Assembly: GCA_963277665.1 (NCBI GenBank)
Contig: OY728120.1
Coordinates: forward strand, 944,247,195-944,311,194
DNA: 64,000 nt
From: Viscum album
Taxonomy: Eukaryota; Streptophyta; Magnoliopsida; Santalales; Viscaceae
Direction of reading: 5' to 3'
Shown here one piece after another: positions 60,600 to 64,000 of the stretch (the first letter of the stretch is position 1; each line of letters starts with the position of its first letter). The notes beneath the pieces are model-generated. The model made no database searches. It was not told the DNA's origin and saw nothing but the letters and a program-made list of their open reading frames with translations. The position numbers were made by a program, and so were the translations under genes.

Positions 60600-60610
60600 T
60601 TATAAAAGGG
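60600..60610 (+). promoter_or_regulatory. TATA box of the 3' LTR
   Basis: CCTCCCTTATAAAAGGGCAC, at the position equivalent to 39998 in the 5' LTR. Confidence 0.7.
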
Positions 60611-60909
60611 CACATCCTCCCTCTCTTCCTCACACCACTTTGAGCCTTAAATATCGTCCAAACCCTGCCAAATTATCTTCTACACTTCCCTAGAAACATC
60701 CTAGAGGTCCTGGTATTCTACAATGACCAATGTTAGTGCCCTAAGAGGAGGTCTCAAAGAGGAGCTTCAAAGAAGAGGTAATGTTCGTTACTGATTCTTT
60801 CAACTTTATTTCTTCTTCCACTTCCTAATCATTAGTTGTTTAATTATTAATTAATAACATCAGTATCACTAATATATTTATATGTTATTATAAGTATGAA
60901 AAAACCCTA

Positions 60910-61195
60910 TTTCACCATCTATCCATCCTACGGAAAACGAAATCACCGCACGTGCGTACGTACGAAATACCGTCTCCACGTTGTGGTGTAATCTTTTTTC
61001 CACCACCACCTTACTTGGATGGGTATAATGGTGTAAAGAATAACAATATATGATTATTGTAAAGTTATATTTATTATTAAATATTATACATACACTCCAA
61101 TAAAATTCCACAATCATGGGAACGATATCATCGCTCGTGCGTACGTACAGAATACTGTCTCCACGATGTGATGTGACTCATTCTACATGATTTTC
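60910..61195 (+). repeat. Two copies of the ~190-bp module in R/U5 of the 3' LTR
   Basis: GTGCGTACGTACG recurs at about 60951 and 61137, followed by AATACCGTCTCCACG and AATACTGTCTCCACG. These correspond to the pair at 40.34-40.56 kb in the 5' LTR. Confidence 0.65.
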
Positions 61196-62799
61196 ATTGC
61201 ATAATGATTACATAAATGAATTCAGTGAATAAATATGATATGTATTACACTAATAACATTCCGGAAATGAGGTATCTATAACCTAAAAAGAAGAATAAGA
61301 ATTTATTCGACAAAACACGCATAAGAACAAAAAGCAATAAACACCCGAATAACAAGTAACAATGAAATATTACTAACAAGAAGCTAAGAATATGACCATA
61401 TATGATATCATAAACATAAGTATGAATATAGAATAAGTCAATGACATTATTTAAATCATTATACAGGAGGTTCGGACACTTACGAAGCAAATCGGACCTA
61501 AGGTAAGGGACAATCTCGCAATCTCAATTTTTATTTGAGATTGTTTATAATTCAGAATTTACTGGGGAATATTTACCATCCACATCCATGTTTTTTCAAT
61601 ATGTAATATTATTTATATCCTCTTACAATTGTTTAAATCCAATTTTACCCTTCGGTGAGTTTTTAGTCAAATATATGGAAAGAATCTTTTGTCGTTTTTC
61701 GTACGGGGTACTTTTTGACATTTCCGACAAAAGTACGAGAAGAATGTTTTTTTAACTTATACGGCATGAATGTATTTTTAAAACATTATTTAAAAGATGC
61801 TTCCTTTAAATTTTTTCAATTTTATTTTTAATCAAAATCTTTTAGTTTAAAATTTTATGACATGTTACGAAAGGAAAAAAGTTTTTCAAGTATAAAGGAT
61901 ATTTTTCTCAAGAATCGAGTTCAAGTGTTTTGTCAAAAAAAAAATCCCTCTAAGATAATATAGGTTTCTATTTATATCCTTATTATTAAATTTATTTGAT
62001 TATTTTGTGATGGAATTATTTTTATGAATTCCTTTATCTTATATGAATTGTTTTATGATGTCACGATGTTTAAGAATCCCATTTTTATTACATGGGTTAT
62101 GCAATGATGTATGATTTATGATTTTGTGGCACACATAAGAATGGTATTGGTATCATTATGAGATGGGTGGGACCCATATCTCCCTACAAAACATTGGTTA
62201 ATGATTTATATCTCATGAGATAGACATGGCTGGAACGGCAGGTTAAACCGGTTCAGTGTAACAGGAATGAAACGAGGAGTGAACTCAGTTCAGAAATGGA
62301 CTTTGTCCGCTAAGATAGTCTTGTCTATGAGTCTTGAATAATAAGAAATGATTATCTATGATTATGTGTGTATTCCACAAAGTTTCATGTTTTAATTTAT
62401 GATTATTGGGATTACATTTCACTGCTATGTTTATTCCATGATTATGAAATTATGATCTCTTTTGTAGGTTAAGATTTCCAAAATGTTATGTTCTTATGAA
62501 TATGATGTGATTGATATTTATTTTGTTTACACTTACTGAGCATTTGAGCTCACCCTTTTGTATGTTTTATTTCCCCAGTTCAGGAAGAAGGTTATTAAGT
62601 AGGATATGCCAAAAAGGGACTCTATATATGGTGAAATAAATGGGAGACAACGTAGATGATTTATGAACCAGTTGTTTATGTTTCCCAGTTTCTAAAAACA
62701 TTGTACCTATACGGTCCTTTCATGGTTTTGTTATATGTTGTAATAAGTGTAATTCAATTTTGAGGTAATAAACATGTATGTAAAGTATGGGTCGTTATA

Positions 62800-62804
62800 T
62801 TTAT
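62800..62804. repeat. Target site duplication TTTAT, right
   Basis: Identical to 38380-38384, directly after the 3' LTR. Confidence 0.9.
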
Positions 62805-64000
62805 TCAAAAAAAATCATCCTTTATGAAGATTGTAGTAATACTGTGAAAATATGAAATTTCACATAAAATAATCAACAAATATAATAAAACACAATCAAA
62901 TATATTTTTAAAAGATAAATAATATAGAAACTAATGATTAAATATTAGTTTACATTTAAATATAAAATATTATTGAGGAATATATAAATTATGCTCATCA
63001 AGAAGAACTGCACCTATATCATTTCTCATTCTTGAGAAAAACCTCAACATTGAACTCGCCAAATGTCCAAATTTCATTAGGGAAATTTTTTAAACAATCA
63101 TGCCCTCAAAAAGGAGTTATAAGATTTTTAAAAAAAATATCCAAACTAATGTGTAAAAATCATGCTTCATTCATGATTTCAAATTAAAGGTATTTTTCCG
63201 TTTTCTCTCACATCTTTTAACTTGTTTTTAGTTATCTATGTAAATTATCATTTACCTCATAAGAATGAAAATCACTCATCACTCAAGGAAAAATTAAATT
63301 AATTTTTTTATCAATATCAATATTATGTACTCTATCTAAAGGCTTTCAATTTATCTTTATCCCCAAATAGAAATTAACTATAAAATTTAAGAGGTAATTT
63401 ACATTTTTGATTTAATGTATCTGAGAGTCATATAAGGTGGAAAATGATGTGAAAAATTAGAATCATTTGCAAAAAAGTTAGGTTAATGCTTATAAAGTGT
63501 ATTTAATAATATTCTAGTTTAAATAAATGAAATGACTTCCTTCTTCAACTCCTTTCTCAAAGATGAAATCATCCAACTACCTTTTATTTATCAAAAGTAA
63601 TTTCCACTTTTCAAATTGAATAATATGAGAAATATCGAATTTTTCTCTCAGAATTTGTTTCCTTCTATCTTTCATTAGTTGAATATGTGTGAAAACAAAT
63701 TCTAACAACTTTTTATGTAAAACTAACTCATACCTTAATCCCCACCATCAAAATCATAAAAATATTAATTCAAATAGTTGGTACAATAAGTGAGATTGTG
63801 TTTCTAGCTATAGGTCAATATTAAATATCCCACATCTTCACCTTTTCACATTTCATTTATTATTTTTAAAATATAGAGGATAAAATTAATTCCCAATAAA
63901 ATATTTTATGAATCCTTTCTCCAATATCCCAAGATAAAAACACCATTTTACATTTTAGTACAAAAATTACAGTATTTGTATTAAAATACCCAACTACCCT
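62805..64000. other. AT-rich right flank without recognisable genes
   Basis: About 1.2 kb of AT-rich, stop-dense DNA resembling in composition the region left of 38380, with which it was contiguous before the retrotransposon inserted. No domain, RNA gene or repeat was recognised. Confidence 0.5.

Larger units (their letters stand above)
38385..62799 (+). mobile_element. Complete-ended Ty3/gypsy retrotransposon carrying a nested CACTA element
   Basis: The element has, in order, a 5' LTR (split by the CACTA insertion), a PBS, gag, protease, RT, RNase H, integrase, a C-terminal chromodomain-like segment, a PPT and a 3' LTR, flanked by TTTAT on both sides. Without the insertion the 5' LTR is about 3.81 kb and the 3' LTR is 3817 bp. 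The internal region is about 4.74 kb. Integrase after RNase H places it in Ty3/gypsy. Long LTRs, a Met-type PBS and the C-terminal segment suggest a Tekay/Del-like chromovirus, which is an inference. LTR copies differ at many sites, often at CpG, and coding frames are broken, so the copy is old and not autonomous. Confidence 0.93.
58983..62799 (+). repeat. 3' LTR of the Ty3/gypsy element
   Basis: It starts TGTAGCACCT and ends GTCGTTATA, and aligns end to end with the 5' LTR. It contains the same TATA box, the same two-copy R/U5 module and the uninterrupted target sequence GATGATTTATGAACC at 62656. It retains more CpG near its left end than the 5' LTR (TCGCGACC, GCGTCGT, CCGTT). Confidence 0.94.

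Noticed and set aside
1..64000. tRNA, rRNA or small RNA genes and ordinary host genes
   Set aside because: I scanned for cloverleaf-type conserved loops and for recognisable host protein domains by eye and saw none. A covariance-model scan was not possible here.

Overview
This window is repeat-dominated, nuclear, plant-type DNA. It is AT-rich, has no recognisable host gene, and is built from layers of transposable elements: Ty3/gypsy and Ty1/copia LTR retrotransposons and a CACTA (En/Spm) DNA transposon. The CACTA transposase with plant-specific companion domains (Transpos_assoc, DUF4218, DUF4216, a Transposase_24-like second protein) and an initiator-Met-type primer binding site point to a flowering plant. 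The species cannot be read from the sequence. No bacterial features, CRISPR arrays, tRNA or rRNA genes were seen.

Layout. (1) Positions 1-8379 are distinctly GC-richer than what follows. They hold the 5' part of a minus-strand Ty3/gypsy element: a decayed gag (44-1450), a long leader with degenerate tandem repeats, and a probable LTR (about 5532-8379) with a minus-strand TATA box. (2) Positions 8380-38379 are very AT-rich and heavily mutated. Recognisable relics are a Ty1/copia reverse transcriptase scrap (about 17.75-18.46 kb), an old LTR-like block (20.66-21.49 kb) related to the LTR further right, a minus-oriented LTR with a decayed primer site (23089-24633), a more complete plus-strand Ty1/copia pol (26.88-29.93 kb) interrupted by a GC-richer island, and a diverged 1.45-kb repeat pair (31.8 and 35.8 kb). 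(3) Positions 38385-62799 are a complete-ended but inactivated Ty3/gypsy element with about 3.8-kb LTRs, a TTTAT target duplication, PBS, gag, pol and PPT. (4) Inside its 5' LTR lies a 12.0-kb CACTA element (42055-54101) with TIRs, a TTA target duplication and paired subterminal hairpin motifs. It carries two minus-strand genes: a TNP2-type transposase (48581-52036) and a TNPA/Transposase_24-like protein (45556-47838).

The nesting order can be read directly: the 3' LTR at about 62658 carries the empty site into which the CACTA element inserted in the 5' LTR. All coding regions contain stops or frameshifts, so the visible copies are fossils, although introns and domain order of the CACTA genes are still clear.

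The most unusual material is inside the CACTA element: a 12-monomer satellite with a 3-monomer higher-order period of 537 bp, an adjacent extremely G-rich minisatellite of about 450 bp, a 179-bp triplicate between the two transposase genes, and hairpin subterminal motifs whose variants look like CpG decay. I did not find a new gene system that I can defend.
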